The notes under the pieces were generated by a model. It did no database searches, was not told the origin of the DNA, and worked only from the letters and a program-made list of their open reading frames with translations. Below, in pieces: positions 48,101 through 58,045 of a DNA stretch of 64,000 nucleotides; position 1 is the first letter of the stretch; each line of letters opens with the position of its first letter. Source of the DNA: Cliona cf. orientalis. Lineage: Eukaryota > Porifera > Demospongiae > Clionaida > Clionaidae. The stretch is taken from the NCBI GenBank assembly GCA_963930775.1, contig OZ005701.1:186001-250000 (forward strand), in the 5' to 3' direction. Made by a program: the position numbers and the translations under genes.

Positions 48101-49542
48101 CAGCAGGAGGTAGAGGATCCCTGTGCTTCTGATGATGAGGGATACACAGGCTATGCTGACAGTGAGCCAACAATAGGCTAGTCCACTACAACCCTCATGT
48201 TGGTGTTTCATTTCCCCCAGGTGTCACTGAGTTGGCGTCCATGGCCACTGAACTGACTTTGCTGGACAAACCCTCTGTCATCATCACTGACTCTGGACTG
48301 GGGAGGAGTAGACACACTGGCACAGTGGCCACTGAGGTGGGCCACACTCAACTCTTATAACAACATCATAATAATAATTATGCATGATTATGGTACTTAT
48401 TTGAAGTGGGGAAATTCCGTTAGTACGCTTAATTTTCTTCTCTTGTTATCAACAACCTTTTATCCCTCTACCAACTGATCTCACTGACTGCTATTCCTTC
48501 CCTTTGTGTACATGTATTCCCACTCTAGGATACACTGCACAGGCCAGATGTAGAGTTTCCAGACATGGGAATGGGACATGACTCCAGCAGTGCACATGAA
48601 CTACGTCTAGCATCACAAAAAGGAGACTTGAAAGCTGTCAAATATCTGACTGAGGAGAAACGATTAAACCCACTACAGGAAAATAAAGATGGACTAAATG
48701 CTATTCACTACACTGCTTGGGGAGGACAGCTAGCTGTTCTCAAATATTTTATCGAAGATCAGGGACATAATCCAGCAAGTGCAGGTTCTACTGGAAGGCT
48801 AGCTGGATGGACACCGCTTCATGTGGCAGCACGATTCAACTATCTTGAACTAGTACGGTATCTGGTTGCCGAGCAACAGGTGGACCCAATGTGTCAGGCT
48901 GAAGATGGTGATACTCCACTACATAAAGCTTGCCTTGATGATAACAACATGGATGTAGTCGTCTACCTAGTGAATGCCATGAGTCAGCACCTCCCACTCA
49001 AGGATGTAGTTAGCTGCCGAGGTAAAGATGGACATGCTCCACTACACAGTGCTGCTTTGTATGGACAGTTGAAAATCATCAAATACTTGATCAACAAATT
49101 AAACTGTGACCCCAGTATCGTGATAACTGGTGAGCATCACGGGAGACCTACTAAATGTGGTGGTAGAACTGCCCTTCATCATGCTGCTCAAAATGGACAC
49201 CTACATGTGGTGAAATTCTTAATCGAGGATCAGCACTGTGATCCATCACACTGCAGCTATAAGAAAACAACTCCACTGCACCTAGCTGCTCAAAAGGGAC
49301 ACTTAGCTGTGGTGCAGTATCTCACCTTGGAGCAGCACTGTGACCCACTGTGTATGGACAATATTGATACTCCTCTTCACGCTGCTGCCTTAGATGGCCG
49401 CCTTGAAGTGGTCAGATTCATGATAGAAACACTCCACTGTCCTCCTGACGTTAGAGGATGGCGCAACAGGACACCACTTGAACAAGCACGTAGCCGAGGT
49501 CGCCACCATGTCGTCAAATATTTAGAGTCAATTATGTCCTAA
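45131..49542 (+). CDS. 2A-split membrane protein / death-domain / ankyrin protein, copy 1
   Basis: Nine exons join in phase: 45131-45887, 45955-46005, 46191-46463, 46736-46801, 46863-47051, 47115-48025, 48107-48161, 48221-48336, 48529-49542 (1,143 codons). Exon 1 encodes a basic N-terminus and about four hydrophobic stretches (residues 49-67, 79-95, 105-123, 145-165), then FVIRRLLIMSGDVELNPGP. Ribosome skipping between G249 and P250 would release the membrane part from an 894-residue protein. That protein has a death domain (about 270-360: WEQLSIYLGLSFEVTENIKG, HYWSEALKHWIK, SWRSLLKAVA), a linker with repeated GAEGxxPDT starts, a conserved helical module (about 490-749), and nine ankyrin repeats (about 810-1143, such as WTPLHVAARF and DTPLHAAALDG). 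I infer a role in death-fold signalling, perhaps immune. The MMDG start is chosen because it is conserved in all three copies. Confidence 0.82.
45857..45880 (+). other. 2A-like ribosome-skipping motif DVELNPGP, copy 1
   Basis: In frame at the end of exon 1, ten bases before the splice donor region. It fits the D(V/I)ExNPGP consensus and is preceded by an amphipathic helix-like RRLLIMSG, as in functional 2A peptides. The peptide bond between Gly (GGA, to 45877) and Pro (CCT, from 45878) would not form. Confidence 0.9.
47115..47290 (+). repeat. Duplicated GAEGGTPDTAELG coding segment
   Basis: The segment beginning GTGCTGAGGGAGGTACTCC occurs at 47115 and again at 47230, each after an AG acceptor-like sequence (ATGCAG and CTCTCAG). 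A more diverged relative starts exon 5 at 46863. Copy 2 has only one such segment, at 54436. This looks like exon-start duplication, so the second AG could be an alternative acceptor. Confidence 0.7.
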
Positions 49543-49588
49543 TTACGTACCCTGTCTTTGTTACTTTTTTCACCTTTCATCAATATGA

Positions 49589-49594
49589 AATAAA
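49589..49594 (+). terminator. AATAAA polyadenylation signal of 2A gene copy 1
   Basis: Canonical hexamer 47 bp after the stop codon. Confidence 0.5.
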
Positions 49595-50386
49595 TTTTTT
49601 GATTGGCTATGACATTAATATTATAATTATTATAAACTTTGTGTGCTTGGAAAGACTAAAACAATGTTTAAAAAACATCACTATAGTATAGTTACACAGC
49701 AAGTATTTCCTTGGCTTGTGGGTGTGGCTGCTGTTGGAAATGAGACTTGTATTTGCCAAATATGGAGTAGAGTACTCTCAGAGTGCTCTTCAGGTCCTTG
49801 TGGACAATGTCTGCAGGCAGAGAGAAATGGCAGCCAGTGTGATGTACGTACTGTATAGTTGAGGGAGAAGAATTTCATGGTTCGAAAGCAAAGCCACCCA
49901 TGAAAGTTTTCTCCACAATATTATATACATACATGATTTAGCTCACTTCCTATATTATTATACTGATCTGTGAAAGGTTTCTCCCCTGAATATTTTCCGC
50001 TATATTATTATGGGTCATTTCTCCCTACTTACCTTCAGGCTTGGCCCTCTCCTGAGGTATCCCAGCATCCTCCATCAGTTTGAAAGCCAGCTTCACATTG
50101 TCCAGCTACACAGGGGGTGAGAGAGCACCACATTATGATATTGTGTGTGTAGTTTCATCCATTGGATTACCTACTTCCTTTGCTAGCTTTCTTATCACAG
50201 AGTTGGTCATGAAGGGTACATGATATTGTACATGTATCTAGGGACCTAGGCGATGGTATTCAGGCCGTTTTATCCCCTCCCACCCTCCCTCCCACACACA
50301 CACATGCCCCCAACTTACATACCCTTTCCTCGAAGTTCTTGGGTGAGTAGTGCCAGAGGTAGTGAGGTATGTAGTATCCCTCAAAG

Positions 50387-52349
50387 AGGCGAATTTCAAA
50401 TTTGGGCGTACTTTATGGGGTCAAAGGTCAATATGTGCCAATTTTTAACCCTGTACCAACGACATTTTGAACTTGGCGAGTCTGAAGTGGAGGTACAGGT
50501 GGGGCCGGGGCCATAACTATCTCAATGGCACCGTAGATCAATAGATGAATCAATATCATCGCTGGATCACCGATGGCTAATTTTATCAAGGTTTGTTTAT
50601 CGTATCTACGTAGCTATATGGCTACTCTTCAAGTATTAAATAATTTAAATTAATTATATAACTCTCTTGGTACTAGGTCCATTTAATCATCATCGCCAGT
50701 GTCATCCATAATATGATATTATCCTTTAGCCTGTGATAACTGTATATAAGGTGAGTTTAAACTACTATTATTAATTTTTGATTGTACTATACGTAAATCT
50801 AGTCTCGCATGCCAGCCCCTCCTACTCAAGAAGTAGTCTCGCGCAGCCAGACTCTTTCTCAGGGAAAAGGGGGAGGGGGAAGGGGAGGGAGAGAGTCTGG
50901 TAAAGTGCTATACATCGAGTTGTCCCAGCGCCTCATACGAGGCGCGACCAATCAGATTGCATCTTTAGTTTTGCGGTGGCATATCCGATTGTGAACGGAG
51001 AATAAACACGCGTGCGCAATAGTATCTCGTCCATTCACAGTTGGATACGCCATCCACAAACTATGTAATGCCATAAAGATGCAATCTGATTGGTCGCGCC
51101 TCATACCAGGCGCTGAGACAACTCGATGTATGGCACTTTACCAGACTCTCTCCCTCCCCCTCCCCTCCCCCTTTTCCCTGCAGAGAGAGAGAGTCTGGCT
51201 GGGCGAGACTACTCAACAAGAGCGGCTGAAAGATTCTAATAACGTACCATCTGCCTGTCTACCAATGAAATGGCAGTATGTAGTCTCATGACCATCTATA
51301 ACACGAATTAGCTGTTTAGTTGTACGTGCAAAACTCTTTCTGAAATTAATTTTTGTGCATAGAGCTAGAACACTTCATTGTGTATGATCATTCGCTGCAA
51401 TGGCTTGTCCACACGCAAAACAGAAGCGGACATTTTACCACAGTCGAAGCGTAAAATAAAATGCACAACAAGGGTGTATATATGTACGCACAAAGCTGTT
51501 TGCAGTTTGTGACATCACGTTTGACGATGTCATGTGCATTCCATGGGGCAAGTGGATCGTACGTTATTTGCCAGACCCTTTCTCTCTTGAGTAGGAGGAC
51601 CTGCCCCGCGAGACTATACTGCTGCGTCCACCAGACCTGGTACCACACTTATGCATCAATACGTTGCTCAAATGAGCACCTGTCCATTCTAGAGTCCATC
51701 TCGTGGTGTGGAGGGTACAATGAGAATAATTAATTTTATACCATGTCGTTTGCTGTATTAACACCTGTATTGACTCAAAATGTGCTATACATTGCGTGCA
51801 AGTCAGTAATTTAGTTATGGTACAATACCACACCATATTATTTGTATGGCAATAATAATAATCATTGTGTTACCCATCTTAACATTATCCAGGAGATGAG
51901 AAGTTACCGTGACAGCAACAGAAAAAAGCTCATGAGTGTCATTCTGTCTGTGTTTACGTGTCAGTTCAAATTGTGATGTTAATTTATTTTCTATCTATAA
52001 TGAGAATTTGAGCAATAATTATCATGTAGCTATCTGCTAATGGAGATTTGATAATAATTATATGACCATCCCAAGAGTACCTGAGCTGTTCAGTAGATGC
52101 CAGGGACCTAGCTATCACTGGCTGTGACTCAAGAGTGGTAGCTACTACGAAATTGCTTAGTTTTCAAGTATTTTACTCAAACTGAAGTGAAATGCATTCT
52201 GCACTGTAGATGATTGACAGCAATTTGATAACTCTCCTCGCTGTGTCAAACTGGCTGTGCGAGTGCTGGCAGCCAAATTCAAAATCGAGTTAAAGCGGGC
52301 AACAATGACCTTTGACCCCATAAAGTACGCCCAAATTTGAAATTCGCCT
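50387..52349. mobile_element. Non-autonomous 1.96 kb TIR element inserted in the parvin exon
   Basis: The terminal inverted repeats (left 50387-50431, right 52305-52349, both beginning AGGCGAATTTCAAATTTGGG when read inward) match over about 45 bp and weakly beyond. The flanks CAAAG (50382-50386) and CAAGG (52350-52354) look like a 5-bp target duplication with one substitution. Removing the element and one copy restores the expected GLLEGY junction. No transposase open frame is present. It carries a nested foldback. Confidence 0.78.
50801..51615. repeat. Nested foldback inside the TIR element
   Basis: Two levels of inversion. An inner foldback spans 50832-51213, with arms of about 180 bp (AGTAGTCTCGC... 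against ...GCGAGACTACT) containing the purine/pyrimidine tract of GGGAAAAGGGGGAGG type and ATCAGATTGCATCTTTA. Outer arms at about 50801-50831 and 51586-51615 (AGTCTCGC...CTCCTACTCAAG) pair with each other. Confidence 0.7.
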
Positions 52350-52529
52350 CAAGGAGACCCATCATCAGGGCCCCATGTTGATTCCAGACTGAAACTCCAG
52401 GTCATTGCTACAGAACTGGCACAGGGACTGTGACATGGGGAATGGGAATAAAACACATTTTCCAAAGGGAGGTCTACTGGTTCAGAGTGCTAGCACTTAT
52501 AAATTGATCGATCCCGTACCTTATTATCG

Positions 52530-52839
52530 GCGCAGCGCCGCGCTGAAACGAGCCCCACCCTTTTTTGTAGTATGCAAACTCCGTAATCTCACTAATTCCC
52601 AGCGATACTGTGCAACAAATTGGTGTAAATTTTCGTCTCCCAATATCAAGCGTAATCGACGTCTCAGTGAAACTCTCTTTCGTTTTCCCGTTGGATCAAC
52701 CATATCCTTTTATTATTTCACGACTGATCTGCAGTCAACTCGACTAGAAAAGGTACTACCGTACTCAGGCGCGTGTGATAAACATCCGCCATTTTGTTGC
52801 TTGTTGTACACTAGTGCAGGTCCCATCACCAGTGCTCCG
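52530..52839 (+). promoter_or_regulatory. Conserved upstream block of 2A gene copy 2
   Basis: Carries the same ordered blocks as copies 1 and 3, starting with GGCGCAGCGCCGC. Just upstream is CACTTATAAATTGA at about 52495, also present at copy 3 as CACTTATAAGTTGA (about 62912), a possible TATA element. The frame is open here but conservation of the reading frame across copies begins only at MMDG. Confidence 0.5.
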
Positions 52840-55800
52840 ATGATGGATGGAGTTGATCTCGACGTTTCCCAGGCTCGCGCCGATCTTCTCCCTGACAAGT
52901 ATGATCGTCGCCGGATCAGCGGGGTCCTTGCAATTAGGAGGTTGTCCAGCCGTCACTACAAGAGGCAGATGAGTGAGGGGGACGTGTGTAGTGTATGGGT
53001 GCTACTCCTCCTTCTCGTCTGCTCCCTGCATCACGTGATTTACTCCAAGCAATGGCAGTCGTTCAAGAGAAGGCATGCTGTGCTGATCTGGTTCGTCTCT
53101 TTGCCGGTGGTTTTGTGTTGGAAAGTCGAGAAGAAGCTTTGGAAGGTGTTGGGGCTGTCGGATGTGCTCTATTATTGCTTCGTCTCTTTTCCGATGGCTT
53201 TGTGTGGGAAAGCTGCTCTGATTTACCAGGAACTTTGGAATGAGTTTGTGGAGTCGGATGCGGTGTGTGACGGAGTGGCGATGTTGGGACTGTACTGGAA
53301 ACTCATTCTTGACCTGTGGCTGTTTCTAGAGAGATACTGGCCGACTACCGAGATTCATATAACGTACATGCTGTGTATCATAGAGCCGGACAATGCTAGA
53401 CCAAGGAGAAGGAGGGGGAGGTCAAAGGTCACCAAGGAACCTGTCGTTTGTGAAGTGGTCCTGTGCTATGGGACGGGGTGGGCGTGGTTTAGGTCACTCC
53501 TGATTGGACCGTCCCATTTTGTCATACGTCGACTGCTGATCATGTCTGGAGACGTGGAACTCAACCCTGGACCTCTCACTGGTAAGGAGCTGTGTCTGTG
53601 TATGCAGCATGGATAATAATATTCATGATCAACTCCTTTTTTTTTGTAGATCACAAGACGGTTGAAGAAATACTTGAAACTATTGATGACACTGTCTTAG
53701 GTATGTCCCTGATTAATATATACCAAATAGCGAAAAATTTTCCGAGGAGTCCAATTTTCATGGATAATCAATGAACTGCGAATTTTAATTGTACAGCATA
53801 ATATAATGGATATAATCGTACTTGTCTCCATATATTATACCCATGGAATAGTAGAGATCGCATATCTGCGAAAATAAAATTCCTCCCTGTAGCTATGGTA
53901 ATAATTTTCTGCTACAACTTCACATGAGTATCACACTGCACAGGAGTGGATGACTGGAATATTGTGGTGATAGAGTGCAAGTCACTGGCTGCCAAGTGGG
54001 AGCAGTTGAGCATCTACCTCGGACTCTCCTTTGAAGTGACTGACAACATCAAGGGCTCTGGTGACAACTACCACTGCTGGAGTGAAGCCCTCAAGCACTG
54101 GATCAAACAAAACTATAACACAAAGAAGTTTGGTGAGCCATCTTGGAGGAGCCTACTAGCTGCTGTCGCTAAGGTAGACAAACTTCAATTCAAAGATCTG
54201 GCTTCTGAACACTTGGTTCAAGGTAGTTAAGCAACTTTCTAATTGTTATATTTTCTGCCGCTACTGGTATAATATAGTTGTTATATTTGATATCATATAT
54301 TCGTGCAGAATCCTCTGAAGAACACCATCCTGAGCAAATGGAGGTCAGTGCTACTCCAGTCAGAGACACACATTCAAAAGGTGAGCATTATATTAAATTT
54401 TATTGTGATTAATTTGATACTAACTCATGTTTCAGGTGCTGAGGGAGGTACTCCAGACACAGCTGAACTAGGCAGAGCTCCCTCCTCCCCCATCTCTCCC
54501 TTGAGCTCTGACTATTTGAGTCCCGCAGTGAAAGAAAAGCTCTATGGGAAAGTCAGCCCTAAGTCAGAGGAAATGACTTACAAATTTCAAAAGCTGTACA
54601 CGGCTACAAGAAGATCTCTCCGGGATGAAAAGGTGACTGTCGCAGAACTGGTTCGTCATTTGGAGTGCTTGGGATCAATTAAACCAATTTACAAGGACGC
54701 AGGTCAAAGTCCATTGCGACGCCAGCTGCCAGCACTAGCAAATATACAACATGTGGATGATGTCATGTCTGTTGTCAAGGACTACTGTTCATTCTTTAAT
54801 TACCACATCGTGGCTCATATAATTGAAGAGTTCGGCACCCCAAAAGACAAAGATAACTTGGCAGCTTATAAGAAGGACTTTGAAGAGTACGCTCAGTGCT
54901 GTGTTGTTGGGGGATCGATGAAAGTTAACGAAATGAGCGAAGAAGGCTTTTCAAATATGTTTGTGACGCTGGACGATTCATTCGACAATTGCACTGTGAG
55001 GTACCTGAATGTATTTGTTGCTGACATACGAAAAGCTCTCAACATATCATCAGATGTCGATCTCAGACTGTGCCATATTATGTGTGGCAGCATAAAGCTG
55101 ACCTTTCAACTCCCCCTCTCTCTCCGTCAAGACATCTTTCCTCTCTCTCCTGAACAAGAAGCATCACTAGCTGCTCTAGGTGTTGTGGAACTCTCCTGTG
55201 GGGACTACCAGTTCACTAGACAACAGAATAAGGTAAGCCATGGCTAATGACATCATTGGATGACTGGTTGACCTTTGTCCTGTGTCTGTCCCGGCCGGCT
55301 GTCTGGCCAGCAGGAGGTAGAGGATCCCTGTGCTTCTGATGATGAGGGATACACAGACTATGCTGACAGTGAGCTAACAATAGGCTAGTCCACTACAACC
55401 CTCATGTTGGTGTTTCATTTCCCCCAGGTGTCACTGAGTTGGCGTCCATGGCCACTGGACTGACTTTGCAGGACAAACCCTCTGTCATCATCACTGACTC
55501 TGGACTGGGGAGGAGTAGACACACTGGCACAGTGGCCACTGAGGTGGGCCACACTCAACTCATGCACTATGTTAGGCTGTGCTTCAGTCACGAAGAACAC
55601 ATTTTGCTTATTAAATTTGATTGCCTCAGTATAATATACTTGTATGGTACTTCATTTTAGTCAATTTTCTTCTCATTAAGCTTTGTTATCAACAACCTTC
55701 TATCCCTCTACCAACTGATCTCACTGACTGCTATTCCTTCCCTTTGTGTACATGTATTCCCACTCTAGGATACACTGCACAGGCCAGATGTAGAGTTTCC

Positions 55801-56794
55801 AGACATGGGAATGGGACATGACTCCAGCAGTGCACATGAACTACGTCGAGCATCCAAAAAAGGAGACTTGAAAGCTGTCAAATATCTGACTGAGGAGAAA
55901 CGATTAAACCCACTACAGGAAGATAAAGATGGAAGGAATGCCATTTTCTGTTCAGCTTGGGGGGGACAGCTAGCTGTGCTGAAATATTTTATCGAAGACC
56001 AAGGACATAATCCAGCAAGTGCATGTTCTACTGGAAGGCTAGTTGGATGGACACCACTTCATGTGGCAGCACAATACAACCATCTTGAACTAGTGCGGTA
56101 TCTGGTTGCCGAGCAACACGTGGACCCAATGTGTCAGACTGAAGGTGGCGATACTCCGCTACATAAAGCTTGCTATGATGATAACAACATGGATGTAGTT
56201 GTCTACCTAGTGAATGCCATGAGTCAGCACCTCCCACTCAAGGATGTAGTTAGTTGCCGAGGTACAGATGGAGTAACTCCACTACACAGTGCTGCTTTGT
56301 TTGGACAGTTGAAAATTATCAAATACTTGATCACCGAGTTGAACTGTGACCCCAGTATAGTGACGACTGGTGAGCATCATGGGAAACCTACTAAATGTGG
56401 TGGTAGAATTGCCCTTCATAATGCTGCTGTAAGGGGACATCTGCATGTGGTGAAATTCTTAGTTGAGGATCAGCACTGTGATCCATCACGCTGCGACTAT
56501 GAGAAAGTAACTCCACTGCACAAGGCTGCTGGACTTGGACACTTAGCTGTGGTGCAGTATCTCACCTTGGAGCAGCACTGTGACCCACTGTGTACTAACA
56601 TTTGGAACGACACTCCTCTTCATAATGCTGCCTTAGATGGCCGCCTTGAAGTGGTCAGATTCATGATAGAAACACTCCACTGTCCTCCTGACATTAGAGG
56701 ACAGCTCAACATGACACCACTTGAACAAGCACGTTACGAAGGTCACCACCATGTCGTCAAATATTTAGAGTCACTTCGTCCACAACTCAAGTGA
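52840..56794 (+). CDS. 2A-split membrane protein / death-domain / ankyrin protein, copy 2
   Basis: Eight exons join in phase: 52840-53581, 53650-53700, 53944-54222, 54309-54380, 54436-55232, 55314-55368, 55428-55543, 55769-56794 (1,045 residues before skipping). Products after 2A skipping would be 244 and 801 residues. Domain order equals copy 1: membrane module with hydrophobic stretches, SGDVELNPGP, death domain (VDDWNIVVIECKSLAAKWEQ, CWSEALKHWIK, SWRSLLAAVA), conserved module (YKFQKLYTATRRSLRDEKV to PLSLRQDIFPLSPEQEASL), then nine ankyrin repeats. It lacks the 189-bp exon at 46863-47051 of copy 1 and has a different short exon 4 (HHPEQMEVSATP). The two copies are very similar overall, including introns near exon 6/7, so the duplication is recent. 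All exon phases are kept, suggesting function. Confidence 0.82.
53551..53574 (+). other. 2A-like ribosome-skipping motif DVELNPGP, copy 2
   Basis: Nucleotide-identical to the motif of copy 1 and in the same place at the end of exon 1. Gly ends at 53571 and Pro starts at 53572. Confidence 0.9.
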
Positions 56795-57796
56795 ATCAAC
56801 AAGATCATGTGATACCCTCTCAATAGTTTGTGCTCTTTTTTTGTGTGTGTACCAGTTTTGTTATAATTATTACTTTTACAATAGTTATTGTTTTTTTGTG
56901 TAACATTTTTTGTTTATTGTGAGCAAGATTAATTAATTTTTGTTTTGCATTATTCATTAAAATTTGAAACATACCACAAAAATTAATTTTGATACTCACC
57001 AACCAATGTTTTACCCATGCTGTCAATAATAATCTTGAGATGAGAAAGAGAGATCTAGAGAAGAGGGGAGGGGGGAGAGAGAGGGAGACAAAATGACTAG
57101 TTGATTAGTCTTCTTCAGGAAAGTGTAGGTTTAAACGAGAGTGACATCATCGCTCTTAACCGAAACACACGCCAGTACAGCTCCGTTGCTATGGAAACAA
57201 TAAAAAATTAATGGTACACACAGACACATCTACATGTACACATACATCCACAGAGTGGACTTTGCCACTCACCATCTAAATCTCATAATTCCCTTCTGAA
57301 TGTGTCCAATCATAATATTCTATGGTCCAATGCACATGATTGTAGAAATTAAAAGGTGCAAGAGTCTGCAAATTAAAATAATTGCCAAATCCAGTGATTG
57401 CTAACTATAAATTTTGACCATATATTTGCTGCATGTTTGACCATATATGGGAAAATGACTATAACTTTCGTTTGACCATGTATTTGAGTTTGAGCATATA
57501 AAATTTGACCATATATTTGGCTTTGACCATATATAGGCAACAATTTGACCACATATTTAAGTTTGACCATATATCTGACTCAAGTTTGACCATATATTTG
57601 AGCTTGCCAATTTTGTCAGTATTGGAATGCCATACTATTGCCAGCTCAAGAACCTTGCTGCAAAACTGACACAGGAACTGCGTCATGGGAAATGAGAATG
57701 AACATTTACAAGTATAGACTGGTGACTGGCAGAGGAGGTAGGACAAGCTTGACCTTTGGCTAATAGTTCACTAATTAAATTGCTAGTATAGGCTTT
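56795..57796. other. Intergenic region after 2A gene copy 2
   Basis: Holds a TTTGACC repeat (separate entry), a GA-rich tract near 57060-57085, and at about 57640-57700 a degenerate relative of the parvin-derived sequence at 52390-52440 (both read MTQFLCQFCS or MSQSLCQFCS on the minus strand). That supports duplication of the flank along with the gene. No intact gene. Confidence 0.55.
57413..57604. repeat. Irregular TTTGACCATATAT repeat
   Basis: Eight to nine copies of TTTGACCATATAT (variants CATGTAT, CACATAT) with variable spacing of about 15-35 bp. One copy extends to CCATATATGG, a perfect CArG-box sequence. Confidence 0.8.
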
Positions 57797-57928
57797 TGTC
57801 GTGACTTGGCACAGTGAAGTAAAACTTTTCATTAATACTTTTTACTTGTCGACAATATTGCAATGCACACATATATAGATTCACATAAACCACAAAACAG
57901 GATACACAAAATAACCACGAACATTACA
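57797..57928 (-). repeat. 3' LTR (132 bp)
   Basis: Starts TGTCGTGACTTGG and ends AACATTACA on the plus strand. It matches the other LTR once the inserted MITE and one TTA duplication are removed (48 + 84 = 132 bp). Confidence 0.92.
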
Positions 57929-58045
57929 CTTCCTTCCCTCTTAAGATGATAACTACACAAACCAAAAATGAGGAAAGCATGTACATGTGTATGCATGAAG
58001 ATTGCACAAATGAATGAGCATGAAGTGATACAACCAGAAAATAAC

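Larger units (their letters stand above)
49692..52440 (-). pseudogene. Parvin pseudogene (last CH domain), split by a transposable element
   Basis: Parvins link integrin-linked kinase to actin through two CH domains. Minus-strand segments match the second CH domain: about 52415-52350 (NDLEFQSGINMGP then LMMGLL after a one-base frame slip), 50386-50323 (EGYYIPHYLWHYSPKNFEER), 50105-50033 (LDNVKLAFKLMEDAGIPQER, AKPE) and 49810-49692 (DIVHKDLKSTLRVLYSIFGK, ending in a stop). The last three join in phase with proper splice sites and match the parvin signature DxVxxDLKSTLRVLY. The first coding segment is cut by the element at 50387-52349, and no upstream parvin exons lie between it and 2A gene copy 2. 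It is therefore truncated, frameshifted and interrupted. Confidence 0.8.

Noticed and set aside
52405..52839. N-terminal extension of 2A gene copy 2 (open frame from 52405)
   Set aside because: The other two copies do not conserve this frame and the region overlaps the shared promoter-like block and the parvin relic.
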